Source: Tessaracoccus defluvii
GTDB taxonomy: Bacteria; Actinomycetota; Actinomycetes; Propionibacteriales; Propionibacteriaceae
Direction of reading: 5' to 3'
Assembly (NCBI RefSeq): GCF_014489575.1
Contig: NZ_CP060789.1
Coordinates: 3,472,001 to 3,536,000 of the forward strand
DNA: 64,000 nucleotides
Position numbers and translations under genes: made by a program. The notes below the pieces were generated by a model. That model was not told where the DNA came from and searched no databases. It saw only the letters and a program-made list of their open reading frames with translations. This document shows positions 57,104 through 64,000 of the stretch, piece by piece. Position 1 is the stretch's first letter. Every line of letters begins with the position of its first letter.

Positions 57104-59176
57104 TCAGGGGGCCGTCGCGAACCTCAGCTCGGTCGGTCCCTGTAGGAGTTCCCCGCCGTGGACCAGCGCGTGCCCGGCCGGCACCGTGACCGAGACCTCG
57201 GCCTGGGTCGCCAGCACCGTGATCTCGCCGCCGGGCACCGCGACGATGGCCCCGACCCAGGCGAGGTCGCCCAGCCGCGGGTCGACGGCGAACGTGGCCC
57301 AGCCGTCCGACAACGGCCGCAGCCCGCAGACGATCTCGGGCAGCAGCTGGGCCGGACCCGCCGCCCAGGCGTGGCAGAGGCTCTTGCCGAACGGCCGCCC
57401 GTACATCTCGTAGGGGCTGGCCCCGTCCTCCGGGAACTCCTCCCAGAACGTGGTCGCGCCCAGCGCCAGCATCTCGCCCCACCGGCGCCGGACCTGCTCG
57501 ACGGCCGCGTCGGGCCGCCCCGCCTCGGCCAACGCGCGGACGGCGAAGGTCGTCACGAACGGGGTGCGGGTCTCGGGCGCCGCCAGCTGCCGGGCGGCCT
57601 GCCCGGCGACGGCGCCCTCGGGGGTCAGGCCGGCGAGCAGCGCGAAGACCCCGGGATAGGGGGAGGCCGCGACGTCACCGTCGAGGTACTCGCGCCAGCC
57701 GCCGGCCGAGGAATCCCAGGCCCTGGCGTGCAGCGTCGTGCGGAGCCGGTCGGCCGCCTGGCCCCAGCGGACGGCGCCGTCGTGGCCGGCACGCTCCAGC
57801 AGTTCCCGGCCGGAGCGCAGCGCCCAGAACCACAGGGCCTGCAGCGCGACAGGGTCGCGGCCCGGCTCCACGTCGAAGCCCCAGTCGACGAACACGGCCT
57901 TGGGGTACGCGTCGACGCCGGGGCGGGGCCGCAGCACGCCGTCGTCGCCGGCCTCCTCCGCGAGGGTCGCCAGGGCGGCGTCCACGTCGTCGGCGACGGC
58001 GGCCAGGAAGTCGGCGCCGTCGAAGTAGCGGGCGTAGTCGGCCAGGCAGTTCAGCCACCACAGGGAGTAGTCGACGATGCCGTTGACGTAACCCGAGACC
58101 GGCTGCCCGAGGGCGATGAAGCCGCGCTCGGCGAGCGCCCGGTCCGGGAAGGCGTAGGCGGCGGCGGGCACGCTGACGGCGAGGTCGCCCATCCACGGGA
58201 CCCGGTCGCGCTTGATGCCGTCCAGCAGCAGACCGTGTGTGCACTGCCGGAGCGTGTGTGCGGAGGCGGCCCAGATGTCGGTGAGAGTCTCGTCGGAGCA
58301 GGCGAACGCGCCCCGCCGTCGGATCGGGTAGGCGGGCGCCTCGACGGTGACACGGGCGACGTCGTCGGCCTCGACGGCGAGGTAGCGCAGGGCCAGTTCG
58401 TGCACCGACTCCCAGCGGCCGTCCCCTCGGGGCCGGACGTCGTGGTGCTGCTCGGTGTGCCTCGCGGTGCGGGCCTCCAGTTCGGACTCGCCCGCGAAGA
58501 TCGTCGGCCGTCCGGGGCACTCGATCACCACGCGGCCCAGGACCTCGGCCGGCAGGACGAACAGGTCGCCGTCCTTGTGGAGTTCGAGCTCGTGGACGGG
58601 GTTGCGCAACGCGTCCGGCGCGACCTCGTCGGTGCCCCCACCGACGGCGGCGGCGACCCACACGCCGTCGCCCGTCCGCACCTCGACGGTTGGGGTGGGG
58701 CCGTCGACGACGGTGAATCCGGCCGCGCCCGACCGGTTCACCAGGGAGGAGACGTCATCGCCGGAGCGGAACGGCCGCGACGGCCCCCGCAGCGGAGCCG
58801 GATCGCCCGTCGCCACCGTGACGACGTAGGTGGAGGCGCCGCTCAGGCGGCTCAGGCCGTCGTGGCTCTCGGAGGCCCCCGCCGAGGCGAGGGTGACGGC
58901 GCCGGTCGCCCGGATCGTCAGCGCGGCCTCTGCCGACAGCGTGAGGCGGAAGTCGACGGTCGGGGCGACGGCACCGAAGTTGGAGGCGAACTCGACGTCG
59001 ACGGCGGCCGCGAACCCCTCACGCACCAGGCGGTGCAACAGGCCGAGTTCCCACTGGCCGGGGGCCGCGAACCAGGGGCGGGTCGGCGTCGGCGCGCCGT
59101 CGGGCAGCGGGTCGGGGGAACGGGTCAGGCTCAGCTGTCGCAGCGCGTCGATGCTCGGAGGAAGAGGGAGGGCCAC
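57104..59176 (-). CDS. GH78-like alpha-L-rhamnosidase
   Basis: 690 residues, no signal peptide. Beta-sandwich N-terminal domains are followed by an (alpha/alpha)6 barrel with the GH78 phrase HGLLLDGIKRDRVPWMGDLAVSVPAAAYAF (general acid Glu of the usual DG-x-RDE position replaced or shifted; see DGIKRDR) and TTFWEEFPEDGASPYEMYGRPFGKSLCHAWAAGP near the end. It should release rhamnose or a related deoxysugar from plant polysaccharide fragments. GTG start at 59176. Convergent with the esterase gene (11-bp gap). Exact substrate not certain. Confidence 0.82.
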   Translation of the reverse strand: MALPLPPSIDALRQLSLTRSPDPLPDGAPTPTRPWFAAPGQWELGLLHRLVREGFAAAVDVEFASNFGAVAPTVDFRLTLSAEAALTIRATGAVTLASAGASESHDGLSRLSGASTYVVTVATGDPAPLRGPSRPFRSGDDVSSLVNRSGAAGFTVVDGPTPTVEVRTGDGVWVAAAVGGGTDEVAPDALRNPVHELELHKDGDLFVLPAEVLGRVVIECPGRPTIFAGESELEARTARHTEQHHDVRPRGDGRWESVHELALRYLAVEADDVARVTVEAPAYPIRRRGAFACSDETLTDIWAASAHTLRQCTHGLLLDGIKRDRVPWMGDLAVSVPAAAYAFPDRALAERGFIALGQPVSGYVNGIVDYSLWWLNCLADYARYFDGADFLAAVADDVDAALATLAEEAGDDGVLRPRPGVDAYPKAVFVDWGFDVEPGRDPVALQALWFWALRSGRELLERAGHDGAVRWGQAADRLRTTLHARAWDSSAGGWREYLDGDVAASPYPGVFALLAGLTPEGAVAGQAARQLAAPETRTPFVTTFAVRALAEAGRPDAAVEQVRRRWGEMLALGATTFWEEFPEDGASPYEMYGRPFGKSLCHAWAAGPAQLLPEIVCGLRPLSDGWATFAVDPRLGDLAWVGAIVAVPGGEITVLATQAEVSVTVPAGHALVHGGELLQGPTELRFATAP

Positions 59177-59256
59177 GTCACGTCTCTCGGGAGGGGGATG
59201 GTCGACGGGCGCCGGGCGTCGTCTGCGAACGCTCCGGGCCCGACACCATCCTTGCC

Positions 59257-59285
59257 GACCCGGCCGGGTGGCGGCCAGCCGGGTC
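59257..59285 (-). terminator. Hairpin after the GH43 gene
   Basis: GACCCGGC (59257-59264) and GCCGGGTC (59278-59285) form an 8-bp stem just after the GH43 stop. There is no T-run, so only a weak terminator or stabiliser. Confidence 0.4.
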
Positions 59286-59297
59286 AGTCGAGTCGGC

Positions 59298-60755
59298 TCA
59301 GGCCTGCCCCGGCCAGTAGCGGAACAACCGCACCGTGACGGCGCCGTCGAGTGCCTGGACGCCCACGGTGCGGCCGGTGAACCCGGACGCCACCTCGGTC
59401 GACACGTAGCGGCCGTCGACGGTGGCTAGCGTGGCGACCGCGTCGCCGTCGACCACGGACATCGAGATCAGGTCGGGGGCATCGGCGGGGCGCGGGCCCT
59501 GCTCCGGCAGCGCGGCGGACAGGCGCAGCGTCACGGTGGGGCCGGCGGGCAGGCCCGCCTCGCCGAAGATCGTGGTGAACGGGCCGGCCTGGCCGAGGGC
59601 CCGCACGCGGCCGTCCCCGGCTTCGATGGAGTACCAGTGGTCGTCGTCGAGGTAGACCAGCAGGCGGCCGGTCCCCGACGCGACGTCGAAGGTCGCCTCC
59701 GCCGTCCACTCCAGGTCCTGCACCCGGATCACGAGCGGTCGGCCGGGGTCCAGGGCCAGCCCCTCCGGGCCGGGCGTCGCGTGCGAGAGGTCGCCCTGTG
59801 GGACGACCCAGCGGGGGCTGGGGGCGGCGGTGAAGTCGTCGGTGAGCGCGGTGTCGAACGGGTGCGCGACCGCCAGATCCTCGCGGAACACAGGCCAGCC
59901 GTCGACCCACTCGACCGGGCAGATGAACGTCTCGCGCCCGATGAGGTGCCACGAGGGAGTGCGACCCTGCGGCCGGACGCCGTGGTAGCAGGCCCACCAC
60001 CGTCCCTCGTACTCGATGAGGTCGGCGTGACCGACCGACTGGACGGGGTGGTCCGTCGAGCGGTGCGTCAGGATCGGGTTGGCGGGGTGCGGCTCCCACT
60101 CGTCGGGTGCCGCGTCGGGCCGGGAGGCGCGGGCGATGGTGACGCTGTGCCCCTTCTCGGTGCCGCCCTCGGCCAACAGCACGTACCACCAGTCGCCGAC
60201 GTGGTAGAGGTGCGGGCCCTCCGGGGCCTTCATCGTCCCGGTGCCCGGCCACACGTGACGGATCTCGGAGAGCCTCGCGCCGGTCAGGGGATCGATCCTC
60301 ACCTGACCGCGGCCGTCGCCGTGGAAGTGGTTCCAGGTGAGCAGACAGTCGCCGTCATCGGTCCACACCAGGTCGGGGTCGATGCCGAGCGTCCCCTCCA
60401 CGGCGACCGGATCCGACCAGGGCCCGGCCGCGTCCTCGGCGTGGAAGATGAGCTGGCCACGCATGAACTCGCCGATGTTGGTGGTCACGAACCAGAAGCG
60501 GCCGTCGTGATGGCGCAGGGTCGAGCCGTAGATGCCCGCCGAGGCGCCAGCGAAGGTGGCCAGGTCGAGCTGGTCGGGCCGGTCGATGACGTTGCCGACC
60601 TGCTCCCAGGCGACGAGGTCGGTCGAGCGGAACACCGGTGCGCCGGGGAAGTACTCGAACGACGAGTGCGCCAGGTACACGCCGTCGGGGCCGACACACC
60701 AGGTCGGGTCGGAGTAGAAGCCTGGGATGGCCGGGGTCAGGTTGTGGAAGGTCAA
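59298..60755 (-). CDS. GH43 xylosidase/arabinofuranosidase with C-terminal beta-sandwich
   Basis: 485 residues. Catalytic propeller: PAIPGFYSDPTWCVGPDGVYLAHS (base Asp in SDPT), GIDPDLVWTDDGDCLLTWN (pKa-modulating Asp), MKAPEGPHLYHVGDWWYVLLAEGG (acid Glu in APEGP). From about 310 a jelly-roll domain (DDFTAAPSPRWVVPQG) typical of the GH43_11/XynB type shapes the active site. TTG start at 60755, supported by AGGAGG 8 nt upstream. No signal peptide, so it works on imported oligosaccharides. Confidence 0.9.
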   Translation of the reverse strand: MTFHNLTPAIPGFYSDPTWCVGPDGVYLAHSSFEYFPGAPVFRSTDLVAWEQVGNVIDRPDQLDLATFAGASAGIYGSTLRHHDGRFWFVTTNIGEFMRGQLIFHAEDAAGPWSDPVAVEGTLGIDPDLVWTDDGDCLLTWNHFHGDGRGQVRIDPLTGARLSEIRHVWPGTGTMKAPEGPHLYHVGDWWYVLLAEGGTEKGHSVTIARASRPDAAPDEWEPHPANPILTHRSTDHPVQSVGHADLIEYEGRWWACYHGVRPQGRTPSWHLIGRETFICPVEWVDGWPVFREDLAVAHPFDTALTDDFTAAPSPRWVVPQGDLSHATPGPEGLALDPGRPLVIRVQDLEWTAEATFDVASGTGRLLVYLDDDHWYSIEAGDGRVRALGQAGPFTTIFGEAGLPAGPTVTLRLSAALPEQGPRPADAPDLISMSVVDGDAVATLATVDGRYVSTEVASGFTGRTVGVQALDGAVTVRLFRYWPGQA

Positions 60756-60833
60756 CGGTGGTCCTCCTAGGGGCGTTGCGCCGTCGGAGACGACGATACG
60801 GGCCCCAGGCAGGTTGCCGGTGAGGGCCCCGGG

Positions 60834-61487
60834 TCAGCCCGCGGCGGCCCAGACCGCCAGCCGACGCAGCAGCTCCCGATGCCCCTCCGATTCGTAGGAG
60901 CGTGCGTCGTGGCCCAGCACGTCGACGGCGATCCGTGCCGCCCCGTACTCCCGCACCCACGCCGTCGGCTCCGGCGACGACGCGCCGTCGTGTTCGGCGA
61001 CCGTGCGGCTGTGGCCGATCCGCTGAAGTCCGCAGTAGCGCTCGTCGAAGACGTCGAAGGGCGTCGTCAGGAAGCGGCCGGCGCCGGCGGAGGGGGTGAT
61101 GGTCGCCACGCCCGCGTCCGGATGCCAGGAGAGCCCGGGCACCCACATCCCGCCGACGGCGGCGGCCCAGTCGGGGTAGTCGCGCAGCGAGGAGACGGCG
61201 CAGTGCAGCGCGAGGACGCCCATGCCCTGCTCGAGGGCCACTGTGAGGCCGCGGATCGCGGGGGAGCCGGCCGGCAGCCGCTCGTCCGTGTCCCGCCACG
61301 GGTCGCCCGCGTTGACGACCAGGAGTTGGACGTCGTCGAGGCGGGTCATGGCGCCGTCGACGTCGTCGTCGACGGTGACGGTGAAGCCCGCCTCCTCGAG
61401 GATCGACGCCAACAGGGGGCTGGTCTCGGGGAAGGGGTGCCACGGGTCGGCGTACCGGCCAGCCCCGCTCGCGATGACTGCGCGCAT
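60834..61487 (-). CDS. ThuA-like trehalose-utilisation family protein
   Basis: 217 residues with the ThuA flavodoxin/amidotransferase-like fold: VIASGAGRYADPWHPFPETSPLLASIL, DVQLLVVNAGDP, MGVLALHCAVSSLRDYPDWAAAVGG and WHPDAGVATITPSAG. ThuA-like proteins sit in sugar-catabolism clusters and are implicated in disaccharide (3-keto) breakdown; the exact reaction is not settled. Same strand as and 78 bp before the GH43 gene, probably one transcript ThuA-GH43. Confidence 0.85.
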   Translation of the reverse strand: MRAVIASGAGRYADPWHPFPETSPLLASILEEAGFTVTVDDDVDGAMTRLDDVQLLVVNAGDPWRDTDERLPAGSPAIRGLTVALEQGMGVLALHCAVSSLRDYPDWAAAVGGMWVPGLSWHPDAGVATITPSAGAGRFLTTPFDVFDERYCGLQRIGHSRTVAEHDGASSPEPTAWVREYGAARIAVDVLGHDARSYESEGHRELLRRLAVWAAAG

Positions 61488-61819
61488 GGATGTGTGCCTC
61501 CGGTCCAGTCGGCCAACGTGAGTGCTGCAACCCTATCGAGAGGGGGCCGTTCCGATGCCCCGAGTCGCGTCCAGGCGCCAGTCCCCGACACATCGCGGCG
61601 GGGCCTCGATCTGGTTGACGGCGGGCCGACATCGGCGGGTCATGTGTCGTCTGACGATGCCCAGGGATGGAGACATGGGGAGGTCGACGACCGGGAAGTG
61701 GCGGTGCGTCGAGTGGGGGCTGGCCGTCCGGTGGTTTGGTCGGGTCGGTTGTGGGCAGAGTCCTCCCTCTGAAGTCGGTAGCGGTGGTGCTGGCACGCTG
61801 ACGGCGCTTCGGGACGCTC
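61488..61819. other. Gene-free stretch upstream of thuA-like gene
   Basis: No gene, palindrome or RNA that I can support. It presumably holds the promoter of the ThuA-GH43 genes. Long open frames crossing it on both strands continue into the repeat array and have no family-like sequence. Confidence 0.5.
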
Positions 61820-62004
61820 GTGCATTCGTCCGGCTTGCCGTGCATTTGTCTGGCTCTCCGGGCATTTATCTGGCTTCCCGGGCATTTGTCTGGCTTTCCG
61901 GACATTCGTCTGACTCGGCCGTGCATTTGTCTGGCTCGGCCGTGCAGTTGTCTGGCTCTCCGGGCATTTATCTCGCTCCAGCGTGCACTCTGCTGGCTCT
62001 AGCC
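61820..62004. repeat. Array of nine contiguous 20-22 bp degenerate repeats
   Basis: Units start at 61820, 61840, 61860, 61880, 61900, 61921, 61942, 61962 and 61983. The consensus is about GTGCATTTGTCTGGCTCTCC. There are no spacers between units, so this is a tandem iteron-like array and not CRISPR. The last two units also belong to the first 207-bp repeat. Confidence 0.9.
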
Positions 62005-62413
62005 GCCGTCATGGCGATATGCACACAGCGGCGGTTCCACGGAGATTCGTGCACGGGAACCCGCTCGACGGAGATTTGTGCACGGGAGCCCGCGCTTCGA
62101 GAGGATCGCGCATTCGTCCGGCTTGTCATGTGTTCGTCTGGCTCGGCCGTGCGGTTGTCTGGCTTTCCGGGCATTTATCTCGCTCCAGCGTGCACCCTGC
62201 TGGCTCTAGCCGCCGTTACGGCGATATGCACACAGCGGCGGTTCCACGGAGATTTGTGCACGGGAGCCCGCTCCGTGGAGATTTGTGCACGGGAGCCCGC
62301 GCTTCGAGAGGCTCGCGCATTCGTCCGGCTTGCCGTGCGTTCGTCCGGCTCGGCCGTGCAGTTGTCTGGCTTTCCGGGCATTTATCTCGCTCCAGCGCGC
62401 ACCCTGCTGGCTC
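61964..62413. repeat. 207-bp tandem repeat, two full copies and a partial third
   Basis: Copies begin at 61964, 62171 and 62378 (same GCATTTATCTCGCTCCAGCG-like start). Copies 1 and 2 differ at about 14 positions. Each holds short units of the 20-22 bp type, two copies of a GGAGATTTGTGCACGGGAGC-like unit, and the hairpin-forming GCCGTTACGGC / GTGCAC palindromes. The third copy stops after CTC at the TA where the IS630 element starts. Confidence 0.9.
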
Positions 62414-63491
62414 TAGTGGCTTGTCGTTGAGACATGTTTACGTTTCCGGTCTATTCGGTCAAGAATCTGGTCGGGAGTTTTGGTCCACATGAATGGATGT
62501 TTGCGTCGGTTCCAACCGTTGATGAAGGTGCGGATCTTGCCTGTGAGGTCGCGGACCGAGGTGAAGGTCCCGCGCCGGATGGCTTGGCGTTCGATGATCC
62601 CGAACCAGACCTCGACCAGGTTCAGCCAGGATCCGGAGGTCGGGGTGAAGTGCACGGTGATCCGTGGGTTCGCGGCGAGCCAGTCGCGGACCTCGGCCTT
62701 CTTGTGGGTGGCGTAGTTGTCCATCACCAGGTGGAGTTCCTGGGTCGGGTAGGCGCGGGCCACGTGTTTGAGGAAGCCGAGGAACTCCTGATGTCGGTGC
62801 CGGTCCTTACACAGGCCGGTGACCTTCCCGGTGGCGACCTCCAACGCCGCGAACAGGGTGGTGGTGCCGTGCCGGACGTAGTCATGGGTGCGCTGCTCCG
62901 CATGGCCCGGCGCCATCGGCAGTGTCTTCTGAGTCCGGTTCAACGCCTGGATCTGCGACTTCTCATCCACGCACAACACGATCGCGTTGTCCGGGGTGCG
63001 AGATACAGGCCCACCACGTCGGTGACCTTGGCCACCAGCTCCGGATCGGTGGAGAACCTGAAGGACTCCGCCTTCCACGGGCGGACCCCGAACTCCTTCC
63101 ACACCGCCGCGACGGTGGCATGGTCGACCCCCACACGCGGCGCCAGCAGCCGAGACGACCAGTGCGTCACCCCCAGGCTGGCCGGCGGCGGGTCCAAAGT
63201 CGCGGCGAGGATCGCAACCCGGTCGACCCGGCGGGGTCGCCCCGGGCGGGGCTCATCAGCCAAACCCCGCACACCCCGCTCGACGTAGCGGTCCCGCCAC
63301 AGATTCACCGTCGGCCTCGACACCCCCACCGTGTCCGCGATCACCTGGTTCCCGACCCCGTCAGCGGCCAGCAACACGATCCGCGCCCGCTGTGCCGTGG
63401 AGGCCATCACCGTGGCCGCCCGGGTCAGGCGCTCCAACTCGCCCCTATCGCCTTCACGTAACTCCAATGCTGGGGCTGTCCTATTCGCCAT
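62413..63491 (-). CDS. IS630-family transposase (one-base break)
   Basis: About 359 residues when one G is added to the plus-strand run at 62993-62996. N-terminal HTH domains (AARIVLLAADGVGNQVIADTVGVSRPTVNLWRDRY region), the winged-helix part (THWSSRLLAPRVGVDHATVAAVWKEFGV) and a DDE domain with LCVDEKSQIQAL, HLVMDNYATHK and VEVWFGIIERQAI giving the D, D and E. The TAG stop (complement of 62413-62415) is made by the TA target site plus a flanking base. With the base restored it would be a complete, probably active transposase. Confidence 0.9.
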
Positions 63492-63541
63492 GCCCCGATT
63501 GTCCCACGCAACCGTAAAGTTACATCACCGACACGCCACTA
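62414..63541 (-). mobile_element. IS630-family insertion sequence
   Basis: Element of about 1,124 bp (62416-63539) flanked by TA on both sides (62414-62415, 63540-63541), as expected for IS630/Tc1-type insertion. Imperfect terminal inverted repeats: GTGGCTTGTCGTTGAGACAT at the left and, inverted from the right, GTGGCGTGTCGGTGATGTAA. It carries one transposase gene on the minus strand and is inserted in the third 207-bp repeat. Confidence 0.88.
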
Positions 63542-64000
63542 GTGGCTCGGCGGTGAAGTGAGTTTACGTTTGTGGTCCATCTTGGCGAGGATTTCGTCTG
63601 GGGTCGCGTTCTCCGGCGGGGCCAGGTACAGCCCGACGGCATCGATGACCTTGGCTTCCAGTTCCGGATCGGTGGAGAACTTGAACGTGTCGGCCTTCCA
63701 CGGCCGGACCCCGTACTTCTTCCACGCTTTGGTGACCGTGGAGTGATGCACCCCCAGCCGGGGAGCCAGGAGCCGGCTCGACCAGTGAGTCACGCCCAAA
63801 CTCTTCGGCGGCGGCCTCAACGTGGCGGTGATGATCGCCGCATCATCGACCACTTTCGGCCGGCCCGGACGCTGGACGTCAACCAGTCCCTCCAGGCCGT
63901 GTTCGAGATAGCGGCCCCGCCACAGATTCACCGTCGGCCGCGACGCCCCCACCAGCTCGGCGATCAGGGGCATTGGCTGTCCCCTGGGAGGCCAACAACA
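63539..64000 (-). pseudogene. IS630-type transposase lacking the DDE domain (5' end outside window)
   Basis: From 63973 the frame reads MPLIAELVGASRPTVNLWRG, THWSSRLLAPRLGVHHSTV and VGLYLAPPENA, then at about 63603-63606 jumps directly to TPDEILAKMDHKRKLTSPPSH, the C-terminal tail of the family. Compared with the first element, about 504 bp (168 codons, containing all three catalytic acids) are missing in frame. Upstream of 63973 the coding frame (LLASQGTANALIAEL) appears shifted by an additional C. It could still bind DNA and interfere with the full-length relative, but cannot transpose on its own. Confidence 0.82.
63542..64000 (-). mobile_element. Second IS630-type element, internally deleted (continues past window)
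   Basis: Starts directly at the TA shared with the first element. Its left end GTGGCTCGGCGGTGAAGTGA resembles the terminal repeat of the first element. It encodes only the DNA-binding part and last residues of a related transposase (see the pseudogene entry). The right end is outside the window. Confidence 0.75.

Noticed and set aside
60355..61926. A 523-codon minus-strand frame spanning GH43, ThuA and the repeat array
   Set aside because: It crosses two supported genes in another frame and its start lies in the tandem repeats; no family-like segment.
61820..62413. CRISPR array
   Set aside because: Units are adjacent without unique spacers, vary in sequence, and there are no cas genes.
61522..62430. 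A 302-codon plus-strand frame through the repeat array, possibly a repeat protein
   Set aside because: It only translates the DNA repeats, has no ribosome site, and the unit lengths vary (20, 21, 22 bp), which a protein repeat would not tolerate.

Overview
The window is very GC-rich DNA with actinobacterial gene content and order. It carries a crgA / DUF881 / trpG-like / pknB-pbpA-rodA-pstP-fhaB-fhaA block, which in actinobacteria such as Mycobacterium lies close to the chromosome origin. It also has a MeaB chaperone (methylmalonyl-CoA mutase pathway), cobT and cydABDC. Together these suggest a member of the Propionibacteriaceae, Tessaracoccus-like by inference. Genus cannot be proved from this sequence alone. 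No rRNA, tRNA or CRISPR array was recognised.

Layout. 1-637: 5' part of dnaB (minus strand), followed by about 600 bp without genes that holds several DnaA-box-like sites and the main AT-rich island of that gap. 1.2-4.1 kb: copper module (CsoR operator, csoR, copZ, copA). 4.1-6.8 kb: a DUF348-G5-RlpA-fold cell-wall protein and fumarase. 6.8-12.7 kb: cobT, a TetR regulator with its palindrome, and a giant acyl-CoA dehydratase activase-like protein. 12.7-20.3 kb: an oxidoreductase remnant, a glycosyltransferase and cydABDC. 20.3-22.8 kb: BlaI-type regulator, PPK2 kinase, tandem-VOC protein. 22.9-28.4 kb: kinase-like phosphotransferase, TetR and a heterodimeric ABC exporter. 28.5-33.9 kb: a repeat-rich secreted protein and a tightly coupled cassette with a type VII secretion-like substrate and a putative HExxH metallopeptidase toxin, followed by possible immunity and accessory genes. 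33.8-40.4 kb: DUF4031-HD protein, then a LacI regulator, an EbgA/EbgC-type beta-galactosidase and an EamA transporter; one operator palindrome occurs at both promoters. 40.4-44.2 kb: lysS, a YbjQ-like protein, crgA, DUF881, trpG/pabA. 44.3-51.6 kb: the Ser/Thr phospho-signalling and cell-wall elongation operon. 51.7-54.9 kb: meaB, a DUF5302-like protein and a large uncharacterised protein. 55-61.5 kb: plant-glycan genes (two GH43-like, an esterase-like hydrolase, a GH78-like enzyme, ThuA). 61.8-64 kb: a nested tandem-repeat array interrupted by two abutting IS630-type elements, the second lacking its catalytic domain.

A caution on data quality: at least nine genes carry a single-base loss inside a run of G or C, and restoring one base (two in fumC) gives a full-length, family-typical protein. 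The uniform pattern points to uncorrected homopolymer errors in the assembly rather than nine independent mutations. For those genes I give the span of the restored gene and state where the break lies.
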